This document shows, one piece after another, positions 39,233 through 47,833 of a stretch of DNA of 64,000 bases. The stretch spans positions 6,741,501 to 6,805,500 of the forward strand of contig NZ_CP029190.1 in NCBI RefSeq assembly GCF_008642295.1, in the 5' to 3' direction. The stretch comes from Streptomyces venezuelae. Lineage in GTDB: Bacteria; Actinomycetota; Actinomycetes; Streptomycetales; Streptomycetaceae. The position numbers and the translations under genes were made by a program. The notes below the pieces were generated by a model. It saw nothing but the letters and a program-made list of their open reading frames with translations, was not told where the DNA came from and did not search any database. The stretch's first letter is position 1. Each line of letters starts with the position of its first letter.

Positions 39233-40291
39233 GTGACTGGACGGGAAGACCGGGTCGGGGAAGGCCGGGTCTACATCGGCTCGTTCACATCGGCAGGCGG
39301 TCGCGGGATCACCACCGCGGCCGTCGACGGCCGCACCGGGGCGCTCACCGTCCTCGGCAGCACCGACGCGGTGCCCGACCCCTCGTACCTGGCCCGCGGG
39401 CCGCACCACCTCTATGCGGTCAGCGAGGCCGAGCACGGCCTCGTCCGGGCCTTCGCCCTCGATGCGGCCGGGCTGCCGCACCCGGCCGGCCCGCCGGTCC
39501 CGGTGGCGGGCGCCGGCCCCACCCACCTCGGCCTGGCCGGGTCCTGGCTGCTGACCGCGAACTACACCTCGGGCAGCGTCAGTGCGCTCCGAGTCCGCCC
39601 GGAGGGCACCCTCGGCGGACCCGCCTCGGTGCTTGCCCACCGCGGTTCCGGGCCCGACCCGGAACGCCAGCAGGCGCCGCACGCCCACCAGGTGCTGGCC
39701 GACCCGTCGGGCCGCTGGGTGCTGAGCGTGGACCTCGGCACCGACTCGGTGCGGGTCTGTGCCGCCGACCGGGGGACCGGTGCCCTGAGCGTGCACACGG
39801 AGCTGCGGCTGCCGCCGGGGAACGGTCCCCGGCACCTCGCCTTCCACGCCTCCGGTGCGCTGGTCTACGTCCTCAACGAGCTGAGGCCGCTGCTGACCGT
39901 CTGCCGCTGGGACGCCGCCGCCGGGTCCCTGGAACCGGTCGGAGAGGTTCCGGTGGCTCCAGAGGGCGCTCCAGGGTCCGTACGGGCCTATCCTTCGGCG
40001 ATCGTCGCCGCACCGGACGGCCGGTTCGTCTGGGCCGCGGTCCGCGGCCCGGACGCGATCGCCGTGCTCGACACGGCCGGGGACCCGGCGCAGCCACGGC
40101 TCACGGCCACCGTACCGACGGCCGGCCGATGGCCCCGCGACCTGGCCCTGGACCCGTCCGGGCAGCGGCTCTACGCGGCCAACGAGCGCTCCGGGGACGT
40201 CACCTGGTTCACGGTCGACCCGCGCAACGGGCTGCCCCGCCGCGCCGGATCGGTGCCGGTGCCGGCCGCGAGCTGCGTGCTCTTCGGCTGA
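39233..40291 (+). CDS. lactonase family seven-bladed beta-propeller (YbhE/Pgl-like)
   Basis: A 352-aa propeller protein of the 6-phosphogluconolactonase (YbhE) group. The opening strand is VYIGSFTSAGGRGIT. The family marks are PSYLARGPHHLYAVSE, HAHQVLADPSGRWVLSVDLGTD, GNGPRHLAFH and the late WPRDLALDPSGQRLYAANE. It has no signal peptide. YbhE-type enzymes hydrolyse 6-phosphogluconolactone; some family members act on other lactones. Start: GTG 39233. It is 60 bases after nos on the same strand and ends before a repeat-rich terminator region. Confidence 0.88.
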   Translation: MTGREDRVGEGRVYIGSFTSAGGRGITTAAVDGRTGALTVLGSTDAVPDPSYLARGPHHLYAVSEAEHGLVRAFALDAAGLPHPAGPPVPVAGAGPTHLGLAGSWLLTANYTSGSVSALRVRPEGTLGGPASVLAHRGSGPDPERQQAPHAHQVLADPSGRWVLSVDLGTDSVRVCAADRGTGALSVHTELRLPPGNGPRHLAFHASGALVYVLNELRPLLTVCRWDAAAGSLEPVGEVPVAPEGAPGSVRAYPSAIVAAPDGRFVWAAVRGPDAIAVLDTAGDPAQPRLTATVPTAGRWPRDLALDPSGQRLYAANERSGDVTWFTVDPRNGLPRRAGSVPVPAASCVLFG

Positions 40292-40323
40292 GCCGTCCGG
40301 CGCCGGACGCGTCGGAGGGCCTC

Positions 40324-40372
40324 GGTACGTACGAGGGCCCGGTACGTACGAGGGCCAGTACGCAGGAGGGCC
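40324..40372. repeat. three tandem 16-17-bp repeats
   Basis: GGTACGTACGAGGGCC at 40324-40339 and 40341-40356, then a degenerate AGTACGCAGGAGGGCC at 40357-40372. They lie in the convergent gap and run into the hairpin at 40368-40398. Confidence 0.75.
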
Positions 40373-40398
40373 CGCCCCCGGAATCCGGCGGCGGGCCC
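40368..40398. terminator. hairpin terminator between convergent genes
   Basis: The 9-bp stem GGGCCCGCC (40368-40376) pairs with GGCGGGCCC (40390-40398), with a further CCGG/CCGG pairing in the loop. It serves the lactonase and the convergent chelatase-like gene. Confidence 0.75.
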
Positions 40399-40421
40399 AC
40401 GCAGCGCTGCGGGCGGCGGGG

Positions 40422-41351
40422 TCAGTGCGCCGCGGCGCCCTGGGCGATGCCGAGCGCGGCGGAGTACTGGGCCACCGCCAGCTTGCCCAGCGCCGGGTAG
40501 GCGCCGAGCACCTCGGCGGTCGCGCAGTCGGCCTCCTTGCAGGCCGTGTCCAGCAGGCCCTCGGCCGCCTCCGGGCCGATCAGGTACGGGGCCAGCGCCA
40601 GCTGGGCCGAGCCGGAACCGCGCAGCTGCTCGGCGACCGAGGCCACCGAGCCCTCCTGGTCCAGTGCGGCGGCGATGACCGGCACCGCGAGACGGGCGGC
40701 CAGCAGCATGCCGGTGATCCCGGCGGCCTGGACCGCCTCCTCGCCGCCGGTGGTGGCCAGGATGATGCCGTCGGCCGCGGTCGCCACGGTGAACAGCCGG
40801 GCCCGGTCGGCGCGGGCCAGCCCGGCCTCGGACAGCCGGACGTGCAGGGCCTCGGCCAGCAGCGGGTGCGGGCCGAGGACGTCGGCCAGTTCGGCGGCGG
40901 CCGTGGAGTCCATCAGCGCCTGGCGGATCCGGCGCAGCAGGTCGCCGTCGGGGCCGGCCAGCAGCGGTACGACCACGGCGTCCGGGCCGGTGGGCGCGGG
41001 CACCTCCTGGCCGGTGGCGCGGGCGAACTCGGCGCGGGCGTTCCGCTCGTCGGCGACCGCGGTCAGCACGGCGGAGAGCGCCGGGAACTCCGGGGTGCCG
41101 TTCTCCCCGGGCAGCTCACCCTCGAGGTAGCCGATGCGGGCGTCCAGCCCGGGCAGCTCGGAGCGGCCGATGCTGAGGATCTCCTCGGCCAGGCCCCGGG
41201 AGGCGGCCGACGGTACACCGGGCACGGCGAGCACCAGCGCGGGCGCGTTCTCGGGCGCCACCGCGGGCTCGGGACGGCGGTGCCGTCCGCTCGGGCGGGG
41301 TCGCGGCATTCGTACGGGCAGGCCGTTCGCGGGCCCAGTGGGGGTGCTCAT
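40422..41351 (-). CDS. CbiX/sirohydrochlorin-chelatase-like protein lacking catalytic histidines
   Basis: A 309-aa protein that keeps the two-domain CbiX fold. The second half is very family-like ([63 protein letters not shown]). The N-terminal catalytic His of HGSR is replaced in [15 protein letters not shown]. The second His (GYHV in normal enzymes) is replaced in [14 protein letters not shown]. It is therefore probably not an active ferro/cobalt chelatase. Start: ATG 41351 (MSTPTGP). Its upstream region carries several TTGAC repeats (separate entry). Confidence 0.8.
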   Translation of the reverse strand: MSTPTGPANGLPVRMPRPRPSGRHRRPEPAVAPENAPALVLAVPGVPSAASRGLAEEILSIGRSELPGLDARIGYLEGELPGENGTPEFPALSAVLTAVADERNARAEFARATGQEVPAPTGPDAVVVPLLAGPDGDLLRRIRQALMDSTAAAELADVLGPHPLLAEALHVRLSEAGLARADRARLFTVATAADGIILATTGGEEAVQAAGITGMLLAARLAVPVIAAALDQEGSVASVAEQLRGSGSAQLALAPYLIGPEAAEGLLDTACKEADCATAEVLGAYPALGKLAVAQYSAALGIAQGAAAH

Positions 41352-41445
41352 GGCGCCGCATGCTACTGGCTTTCCCGGTCCGGCTGTTCGGGCAGGGTTC
41401 ACACGAGCGGCATCTGTCCGTATTTATCCGGTGAATATCACATAC

Positions 41446-41511
41446 GGTCAGCACACATGGTCAATGCATACAGTCAAGAATTCAACGGTCAACCAGCAGC
41501 GACGACGGTCA
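41446..41511 (-). promoter_or_regulatory. repeated TTGAC elements upstream of the chelatase-like gene
   Basis: On the minus strand, TGACC/TGACT elements begin at 41511, 41491, 41476, 41463 and 41450. The spacings read 20, 15, 13 and 13 bases. TTGACC (41464-41459) with a TGATAT element 18 bases further on (41440-41435) is a plausible promoter. The repeat array could bind a regulator or reflect overlapping promoters. The region is AT-rich for this genome. Confidence 0.45.
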
Positions 41512-42195
41512 ACCGACGGACGGCAGACCCCACTCCACCGGCTGCGCGCCCTGACGGACGAGCAGGTCGTTGGTCCTGCTGAACGGCCTGGACCCGAAGA
41601 AGCCGTAGTCGGCGGACTTGGGGGAGGGGTGCGAGGACTCGACCACCGGCAGCTCGCCGAGCAGCGGACGCAGATTGCGGGCCGCCCGCCCCCACAGGAT
41701 GGACACCAGCGGCTTCCCGCGGGCGGCCAGCGCCCGGATCGCCTGGTCCGTGACGGCCTCCCAGCCCTTGCCCTGATGGGCGTTGGACCGGCGCGGAGCG
41801 GTGGTCAGCGAACGGTTCAGCAGCAGCACGCCCTGCCGGGTCCACGGGGTCAGGTCGCCGTTGGCGGGCCGTCCGGTGCCGAGGTCCCGGTGCAGCTCCA
41901 GGAAGATGTTGTCCAGGCTCGGCGGCACCGGACTGACCTCCGGGGCCACCGAGAAGGACAGCCCGACGGCATGACCGGGGGTGGGATAGGGGTCCTGGCC
42001 GACGATCAGCACCTTCACTTCTTCGAAGGGCTGCTGGAAGGCGCGCAGGACGTTCGCGCCGGCGGGGACGTAGGTCCGGCCGGCCGCGATCTCGGCGCGC
42101 AGGAAGTCGCCCATCGCGGCGATCTGTCCGGCCACCGGTTCCAGGGCCCGAGCCCAGCCCGCTTCGACGATTTCGTTCAGAGGTCGTGGTGCCAC
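41509..42195 (-). CDS. ung: uracil-DNA glycosylase
   Basis: A 228-aa family-1 UDG. The water-activating loop [18 protein letters not shown] (Asp68), the [10 protein letters not shown] strand, the [15 protein letters not shown] region and the minor-groove loop [20 protein letters not shown] (His in HPS) are all intact. It excises uracil from DNA in base-excision repair. Length matches the family. Start: GTG 42195. It lies 10 bases from the stop of the BNR-propeller gene upstream on the same strand. Confidence 0.96.
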   Translation of the reverse strand: MAPRPLNEIVEAGWARALEPVAGQIAAMGDFLRAEIAAGRTYVPAGANVLRAFQQPFEEVKVLIVGQDPYPTPGHAVGLSFSVAPEVSPVPPSLDNIFLELHRDLGTGRPANGDLTPWTRQGVLLLNRSLTTAPRRSNAHQGKGWEAVTDQAIRALAARGKPLVSILWGRAARNLRPLLGELPVVESSHPSPKSADYGFFGSRPFSRTNDLLVRQGAQPVEWGLPSVG

Positions 42196-42206
42196 GGACG
42201 ATCACT

Positions 42207-43298
42207 CTAGTGGCCGATCACCGCTGCCCGCACACAGAGGACGTCGGGCAGGTGGGAGAGGAGCAGCTGCCAGCTGTCCCCGTCGTCCCGGCTCGCGTAC
42301 AGCTCGCCGTTGCGGTTGCCGAAGTAGATGCCCGCCGGGTCGGCGTCGTCCGTGCACAGCGCGTCCCGCAGCACGGTGCCGTAGTGGTCCCCGGCCGGCA
42401 GTCCCGCGGTCAGCGGCTCCCAGGTGGCTCCCGCGTCCCGGGTGCGGAAGACCCGGCAGCGGTGTCCGGCCGGCACCCGGTCGGAGTCGGCGTTCAGCGG
42501 GAACACGTACGCCGTGTCCGGGCGGTGCGGGTGGGCGGCGACCGCGAACCCGAAGTCCGAGGGGAGCCCCGACCCGATGTCGGTCCACTCCCGGCCGCCG
42601 TCGTCGCTGCGGTACACGCCCCAGTGGTTCTGCAGGTACAGGCGCCGGGTGTCCCCGGCATCCTGGGCGATCTTGTGTACGCACTGCCCGAACTCCGGGT
42701 TCGGGTCGGGGAGGAACACCGCGGAGACCCCGTGGTTGGACGGGGTCCAGCCGGCTCCGCCGTCGGTGGTCCGGAACACCCCGGCAGCGGACACCGCGAC
42801 GGTGACCGCGTCCGGGTCGGCAGGGTCGGTGATCACCGTGTGCAGCCCCTCACCGCCGCCGCCGGGCTCCCAGTCCTTGCGGCTGGGGTGCTCCCACAGG
42901 GGCCGCACCAGCTCGAAGGACGCGCCGCGGTCGGTGGAGCGGAACAGCGCCGCCGGCTCCGTCCCGGCGTACACCACGTCCGGAGCCTCCGGTCCGGCCG
43001 GGTGGAGCTGCCAGACCCGCTCCAGGGAGGCGCCGGTGTCCTGGGGGAACTTCACCGCCGGGGTCGGGGGCTCCTGCCAGGTCGCGCCGAGGTCGTCCGA
43101 GGTGAACACGGAGGGGCCCCAGTGCGCGCTGTCCCCGCCGGCCAGCAGTCGGGGCACCGGGCCGCGCCGGTCCACGGCGACCGCGTAGACGGCCTGGGCG
43201 TTGAAATGGGGCCCATCGAACTCCCAGGGGCCGCCGTCTCTGTGGCGCCCGATGAAGAGTCCTTTGCGGGTGCCCGCGAGCAGCAGTACCTCGGTCAT
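42207..43298 (-). CDS. BNR/sialidase-like beta-propeller protein
   Basis: A 363-aa propeller with BNR Asp-box repeats: VFTSDDLGATWQ, LFRSTDRGASF, VFRTTDGGAGW, VYRSDDGGREW, VFRTRDAGATW and LYASRDDGDSW. Such repeats occur in sialidases, photosystem assembly factors and VPS10-like proteins. No signal peptide, and no catalytic Tyr/Glu/Arg set can be assigned, so sialidase activity should not be assumed. Start: ATG 43298 (MTEVLLLAGTRKG) behind GGAGGTGG. It forms an operon-like pair with ung, sharing the minus strand and 11 bases of spacing. Confidence 0.85.
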   Translation of the reverse strand: MTEVLLLAGTRKGLFIGRHRDGGPWEFDGPHFNAQAVYAVAVDRRGPVPRLLAGGDSAHWGPSVFTSDDLGATWQEPPTPAVKFPQDTGASLERVWQLHPAGPEAPDVVYAGTEPAALFRSTDRGASFELVRPLWEHPSRKDWEPGGGGEGLHTVITDPADPDAVTVAVSAAGVFRTTDGGAGWTPSNHGVSAVFLPDPNPEFGQCVHKIAQDAGDTRRLYLQNHWGVYRSDDGGREWTDIGSGLPSDFGFAVAAHPHRPDTAYVFPLNADSDRVPAGHRCRVFRTRDAGATWEPLTAGLPAGDHYGTVLRDALCTDDADPAGIYFGNRNGELYASRDDGDSWQLLLSHLPDVLCVRAAVIGH

Positions 43299-43342
43299 GG
43301 CCGGTCCACCTCCGGACGTCATCCCCCCGGACCCGGCCAAGA

Positions 43343-44722
43343 CTAGTCACCCGTCGGCGGCTCCGCTGCGTGGAGCAGGGTCGGCCAGTCGGGGATCTTG
43401 ACCGAGCGGCGTCCCAGGGAGCTGCCCAGCGCCGCCTCCGCCTGCTCGATCGCCAGCCAGCCCGGCCACTCCACCGGCCGCAGCCCCGCCGCGCGCAGGG
43501 CGGGCAGCGGGTCCGCCGGGAGGTCCCGGGCGGCCAGTGCCGCGGCGTCCTGGAGCAGCGAGGAGGCCGTCTCCTTCGCGCACGGGCGGTTGGTGCCGAT
43601 CACCCCGGTCGGGCCGCGCTTGATCCAGCCCGCCACGTACTCGCCGACCGAGGCCCGGCCGTCCCGGAGCACCCGCCCCGCCGCGTGCGGCACCGTGCCG
43701 CGGCCCGCGTCGAACGGCAGGCCGGGCAGAGCGGCCCCCTTGTACCCCACCGACCGCAGCACCAGCTGGGCCTCGATCTCCTCGTACGTACCGGTGCCGG
43801 TCACCCCGCCGCGCCCGTCGTCGGCCGGTACGGTCCGCTCGAACCGCACCGCCCGGACCTGGCCGGAGCCGTCGGACAGCAGCTCCGCCGGGCGGAGGAA
43901 GAACCGCAGCTCGATCCGCCGGTCCGGGCCCCCCGAAGGGTCCTCGGGCGGGTCCTGCGCCCAGCCCCGCAGCACCTCCACATTGCGCCGGTTCACCGCG
44001 GGCAGTGCGGCGCCCTGGCCCGCGTACGCCGGATCGAGGGCCAGCTCGGCCGGGTCCACACCGACCGCCACCCCCGGCAGGGTGCCCAGCTCGCGGAGCT
44101 CCTTGGTGGTGAACTTGCCCTGGGAGGGCCCGCGCCGGGCCACCATCCGGACCGTGCGCACCCCGCTGCCGGCCAGCGCCCCGAGGGCGGGCTGCGGCAT
44201 GTCCGTGGGCAGCAGCTCCGCCTCGCCGCGGGCCAGGATGCGGGTCACGTCCACCGCGACATTGCCCGCTCCGATCACCACCGCCGAGCGCACCCCGGCA
44301 AGCCGGAAGTCCTCCGTCTCGGCATCCGGGTGCGCGCTGTACCAGTTGACGAACGCGGTGGCCGAATGCACCCCCGCCAGCTCCTCGCCGGGAATGCCGA
44401 GCAGCCGGTCCCGGGCCGCGCCCACGCAGTAGACCACCGCGTGGTACAGCTCCAGCAGCCGCCCGGTGGGCAGCCGCTCCCCGCCGACCTCGACATTGCC
44501 GAGGAACCTGATCCGCTCGTCCTCCAGGACCCCGCGGAGATTGCCCTGCAGCGACTTGATCTTCTCGTGGTCGGGGGCCACTCCATACCTGACCAGGCCG
44601 TACGGGGCCGGCAGGCGGTCGAGTACGTCGACCCGCACGCCCGGCACCTCACGCTGCTGGACCAGCGTCTGCGCGGCATAGACCCCGCTGGGACCGGAAC
44701 CGACGACGGCGACACGAAGCAC
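43343..44722 (-). CDS. FprA-type ferredoxin-NADP reductase (adrenodoxin-reductase family)
   Basis: A 459-aa flavoprotein of the adrenodoxin reductase/FprA group. The FAD site is VAVVGSGPSGVYAAQTL. APYGLVRYGVAPDHEKIK is the signature. VVIGAGNVAVDVTRIL is the NADP fold. GYKGAALPGLPFD and WIKRGPTGVIGTNRPCAKET are C-terminal signature blocks. It passes electrons from NADPH to ferredoxin, feeding P450s or, here, perhaps the oxygenase-only NOS. Start: GTG 44722 (VLRVAVV) with AAGGAG ahead. Confidence 0.92.
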   Translation of the reverse strand: MLRVAVVGSGPSGVYAAQTLVQQREVPGVRVDVLDRLPAPYGLVRYGVAPDHEKIKSLQGNLRGVLEDERIRFLGNVEVGGERLPTGRLLELYHAVVYCVGAARDRLLGIPGEELAGVHSATAFVNWYSAHPDAETEDFRLAGVRSAVVIGAGNVAVDVTRILARGEAELLPTDMPQPALGALAGSGVRTVRMVARRGPSQGKFTTKELRELGTLPGVAVGVDPAELALDPAYAGQGAALPAVNRRNVEVLRGWAQDPPEDPSGGPDRRIELRFFLRPAELLSDGSGQVRAVRFERTVPADDGRGGVTGTGTYEEIEAQLVLRSVGYKGAALPGLPFDAGRGTVPHAAGRVLRDGRASVGEYVAGWIKRGPTGVIGTNRPCAKETASSLLQDAAALAARDLPADPLPALRAAGLRPVEWPGWLAIEQAEAALGSSLGRRSVKIPDWPTLLHAAEPPTGD

Positions 44723-44845
44723 GGCGGAGCTCCTTTTCGCAGGTGCCTCCCAGCATGACACCGCGGCCCCGGCGCGTCAGCCCGCCGGACCGCACGGGAC
44801 CGGATCGGATCGGACCGGACGCGAGGGGGAAGGGGCGGCCCGGGA

Positions 44846-45496
44846 TCAGCCCATGCCCCGCATCCGGTGGATCTCCGCGCTCTGCTGGGCGACCACGTCG
44901 TTGGCCATCTCCTCCACCGCCACGTTGTTGCCGCCGGTCAGCGCCTCGCCCGCCATCTTCAGCGCCCCCTCGTGGTGCGCGATCATCAGGCGCAGGAACA
45001 GCCGGTCGAAGGCCTCGCCCCGGGCCTCCCGGAGCTCCGCCAGCTGCGCCTCGGTCGCCATCCCCGGCATGCCCCCGTGCCGGTGGCCGCCGCCGGTGCC
45101 GTCGCCGCCGGGGGCCGGATGCTTCTGCAACCACCCTTCCATGGCCCCGATTTCGGGCTTCTGGGCCGCCGCGATCCGTTCCGCGAGCCGCTTGACAGGG
45201 TCGGCCGAGGCCCGCTCGGGCGCCAGCGCGCTCATGGTCAGCGCCTGCCGGTGGTGCTCGATCATGCCCTGTACGTAGCCGAAGTCGGCGGCATTGGGAC
45301 TGTCGTCGGGGCGTTCCCGGGCGGCCTGTTCGGGGGAGAGGGTGCGGGACTTCTCGCCGGGCTTGCCCGGGGCGATGACCGCAGGCCCGGAGGCGTCCTT
45401 GCGGTCCTCGTCCTGGCATGCGGTGAGACCGAGCAGGAACCCCGCGGCCATGGCCGCACCTGCGAAACCCCTGAGAAACCCCTTTGCCATGTCCAT
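44846..45496 (-). CDS. DUF305 lipoprotein
   Basis: A 216-aa protein with an N-terminal lipoprotein signal: basic start, hydrophobic stretch FAGAAMAAGFLLGLTAC, and a cleavage Cys. The mature part has the DUF305 double four-helix pattern: DFGYVQGMIEHHRQALTMS and a second LRLMIAHHEGALKMA, each with the His-His pair characteristic of the family. A His-rich linker GGGHRHGGMPGM lies between. DUF305 proteins are linked to copper/metal handling at the cell surface, though not proven in most cases. Start: ATG 45496; ATG 45490 is nearby. Divergent from the LVIVD-repeat secreted protein. Confidence 0.9.
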   Translation of the reverse strand: MDMAKGFLRGFAGAAMAAGFLLGLTACQDEDRKDASGPAVIAPGKPGEKSRTLSPEQAARERPDDSPNAADFGYVQGMIEHHRQALTMSALAPERASADPVKRLAERIAAAQKPEIGAMEGWLQKHPAPGGDGTGGGHRHGGMPGMATEAQLAELREARGEAFDRLFLRLMIAHHEGALKMAGEALTGGNNVAVEEMANDVVAQQSAEIHRMRGMG

Positions 45497-45573
45497 GAAG
45501 GGGAAGATACTGCCGTGGTCCACGTTCCGTTCCCAAGAGGACACGGATTGAAGGGACTCCAAGGGAGGGCACA

Positions 45574-47040
45574 GTGACCTCGACGCACCACACCCGTGTG
45601 CGACGCAGGAGGCTGGGGGTGGCCGCCGCGGCGGCCGGGCTTCTGGCCACGCTTCTGGCTGCCGGACCGGCGGCGGCCACTCCGGACCCCGGAGATGCGC
45701 AGCGGTCCCCGGGCGCCCGGATCGGCGCCGACGCGGCGCCCGGCGCACCCGGCCAGGACGAGATCGTGCACAGCCGCAACATCAAGCACCTTGCGAACAT
45801 CCCGAGCACCAACCCGGACGGCATCGAGACCGACATCGCCTTCCAGAGCGGCTACGCCTACGCGGGCAGCTACGACGGTTTCACCATCTACGACATCCGC
45901 AACCCGAAGGCCCCCAAGACGGTCACCCAGGTGCTCTGCCCGGGTGGCCAGAACGACATCTCGGTCGCCGGGGACCTGCTCTTCCTCTCCACCGACTCCT
46001 CGCGCAGCGACGACTCCTGCAACAGCGTCTCGCAGCCCGCCACCGAGAAGTCCTCCTGGGAGGGCATCAAGATCTTCGACATCAGCGACAAGAAGAACCC
46101 CAAGTACATCAAGTCGGTCGAGACGGCCTGTGGTTCGCACACCCACAGCCTGGTGCCGGACGGCCGCGACATCTACCTCTACGTGGCCTCGTACTCGCCC
46201 AACGAGACCTTCCCGGACTGCAAGCCCCCGCACGACGGCATCTCCGTGGTCAAGGTCCCGAAGAAGGCCCCGACCAAGGCCGCGGTCGTCGCCTTCCCCG
46301 TCCTCTTCCCGGACGGCGGAAACCCGGGCGCGCCCACCAACCCGGGCGTGTCGAAGACCACCGGCTGCCACGACATCACCGTGCTGCCCTCGAAGAACCT
46401 CGCGGCCGGCGCCTGCATGGGCGACGGCATCCTCTTCGACATCAGCAGGCCGGAACAGCCCCGGGTGATCGACCGGGTGCAGGACAACACGAACTTCGCG
46501 TTCTGGCACTCGGCCACCTTCAACGAGCGGGCGAACAAGGTGGTGTTCACCGATGAGCTCGGCGGCGGTGTCGGTGCCACCTGCAACGAGGCCACCGGCC
46601 CCACCCGGGGTGCGGACGGCATCTACGACATCACCGGCCGCGGGGACGCCCGCAAGCTCGTCTTCCGCAGCTACTTCAAGATCCCGCGGCACCAGGCCGA
46701 CACCGAGAACTGCGTGGCCCACAACGGCTCGCTGATCCCGGTCGGCGGCGGTCGCGACATCATGGTCCAGGCCTGGTACCAGGGCGGCCTGTCGGTGTGG
46801 GACTTCACCGACTCGGCCCGGCCGAAGGAGATCGCCTTCTTCGAGCGCGGACCCGTCGACCCGAGTGCGCTCACCCTGGGCGGCTCCTGGTCGGCGTACT
46901 ACTACAACGGGCACATCTACTCGAACGACATCGTCAAGGGCCTCGATGTGCTGAGGATCGACGACTGGCGCACCGACAGTGCCAAGCGGGTGCGCCTGGA
47001 CCGGCTCAACGTCCAGACGCAGCCCGACTACCGCTGGTAG
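45574..47040 (+). CDS. secreted LVIVD-repeat beta-propeller protein
   Basis: A 488-aa secreted protein. The N-terminus RRRRLGVAAAAAGLLATLLAAGPAAA is a signal peptide with a twin-arginine-like start. The rest is a propeller with LVIVD-type repeats (GFTIYDIRNPKAPKTV, GIKIFDISDKKNPKYI, GLSVWDFTDSARPKEI) and several Cys pairs. Such proteins are often called LVIVD repeat-containing or choice-of-anchor proteins; their ligand is unknown. Start: GTG 45574 with GGGAGGG ahead. It shares a 77-base divergent promoter region with the DUF305 lipoprotein, which suggests joint regulation. Ends in a hairpin. Confidence 0.88.
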   Translation: MTSTHHTRVRRRRLGVAAAAAGLLATLLAAGPAAATPDPGDAQRSPGARIGADAAPGAPGQDEIVHSRNIKHLANIPSTNPDGIETDIAFQSGYAYAGSYDGFTIYDIRNPKAPKTVTQVLCPGGQNDISVAGDLLFLSTDSSRSDDSCNSVSQPATEKSSWEGIKIFDISDKKNPKYIKSVETACGSHTHSLVPDGRDIYLYVASYSPNETFPDCKPPHDGISVVKVPKKAPTKAAVVAFPVLFPDGGNPGAPTNPGVSKTTGCHDITVLPSKNLAAGACMGDGILFDISRPEQPRVIDRVQDNTNFAFWHSATFNERANKVVFTDELGGGVGATCNEATGPTRGADGIYDITGRGDARKLVFRSYFKIPRHQADTENCVAHNGSLIPVGGGRDIMVQAWYQGGLSVWDFTDSARPKEIAFFERGPVDPSALTLGGSWSAYYYNGHIYSNDIVKGLDVLRIDDWRTDSAKRVRLDRLNVQTQPDYRW

Positions 47041-47055
47041 CGCAGCGCACCGCGG

Positions 47056-47079
47056 CCGGCCGGCCCGCAGGCCGGCCGG
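47056..47079. terminator. hairpin terminator
   Basis: A perfect 10-bp stem of CCGGCCGGCC (47056-47065) with GGCCGGCCGG (47070-47079) and a CGCA loop, just after the LVIVD gene stop. Confidence 0.75.
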
Positions 47080-47154
47080 TCCGGTCCGACCCGTTCCGCC
47101 GGGAGCACGATCACCGGTGGGGCGGGGCGGAGCGGGGCGGGTCCGGGGCGACCG

Positions 47155-47796
47155 TCACTCCGCCCGGCCGCCCTGAGGCAACGTTCCGTCAGGCGGGGTG
47201 CACCCGTCCGGCGGAACCCCCATCCCCCAGTCCAGCCCGTAGCGCTGGAACAGCTCCGCCCGCAGCCGGGCCGCCTCCATGGCCGCCCCCGGCAGCAGCA
47301 CCGCGAACACCGCGCCCATCAGCAGGGCGCGGAGCATCGGATAGTCCCGGTCCGCGTCCGCCGAGCCGTGCCGGGCCACGGTGTCCCGCAGCAGCTCCGC
47401 CAGCCGCTGCTGCTCCGGGCACTGCACGAAACCCTCGGCCTGCAGGATGCCCGCCATATGGGTGCGCATCAGCAGCGGCTGCGCCAGGGCCAGCCCCAGG
47501 ATCGCGTCGATGGCCCGGGCCAGCCGCTCCCGCCCGTCCTCGGTCCGCGGCTCCTGCTCCAGGGCGGCGTACAGGGTCTGGTGCATCAGCCGGTGCACCG
47601 CCGACTGCAACAGCTGCCGCTTGCCGGGGAAGTAGTACGAGACCAGGCCGCGGGCGGAACCCGCCCGGTCGGCGATGTCCCCCAGGGTCGTGGCCTCGTA
47701 CCCGCGTTCGGCGACGAGCTCGACGGTGGCCTGGAGCAGCCGCTCCCGTGAGCGTCTCCGCAATTCTTCATTGACCGGTGCGCTGCGCGGGGACAT
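47155..47796 (-). CDS. TetR family regulator
   Basis: A 213-aa TetR protein. The N-terminal DNA-binding domain has RERLLQATVELVAERGYEATTLGDIADRAGSARGLVSYYFPGKRQLL (split), with SYYFPGKRQL the recognition-helix end. The C-terminal ligand domain has little sequence conservation. Start: ATG 47796 (MSPRSAP) with GGAG six bases ahead. No divergent gene pairs with it (the PAP2 gene upstream runs the same way), so its target is not obvious. Confidence 0.9.
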   Translation of the reverse strand: MSPRSAPVNEELRRRSRERLLQATVELVAERGYEATTLGDIADRAGSARGLVSYYFPGKRQLLQSAVHRLMHQTLYAALEQEPRTEDGRERLARAIDAILGLALAQPLLMRTHMAGILQAEGFVQCPEQQRLAELLRDTVARHGSADADRDYPMLRALLMGAVFAVLLPGAAMEAARLRAELFQRYGLDWGMGVPPDGCTPPDGTLPQGGRAE

Positions 47797-47833
47797 GCTT
47801 ACTCCTGCGTTGACTGGCTCCCAGCCAATATAC

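Noticed and set aside
42207..43298. Active sialidase
   Set aside because: Asp-box repeats alone do not show sialidase activity; the catalytic Arg triad and Tyr/Glu pair cannot be assigned and there is no signal peptide.
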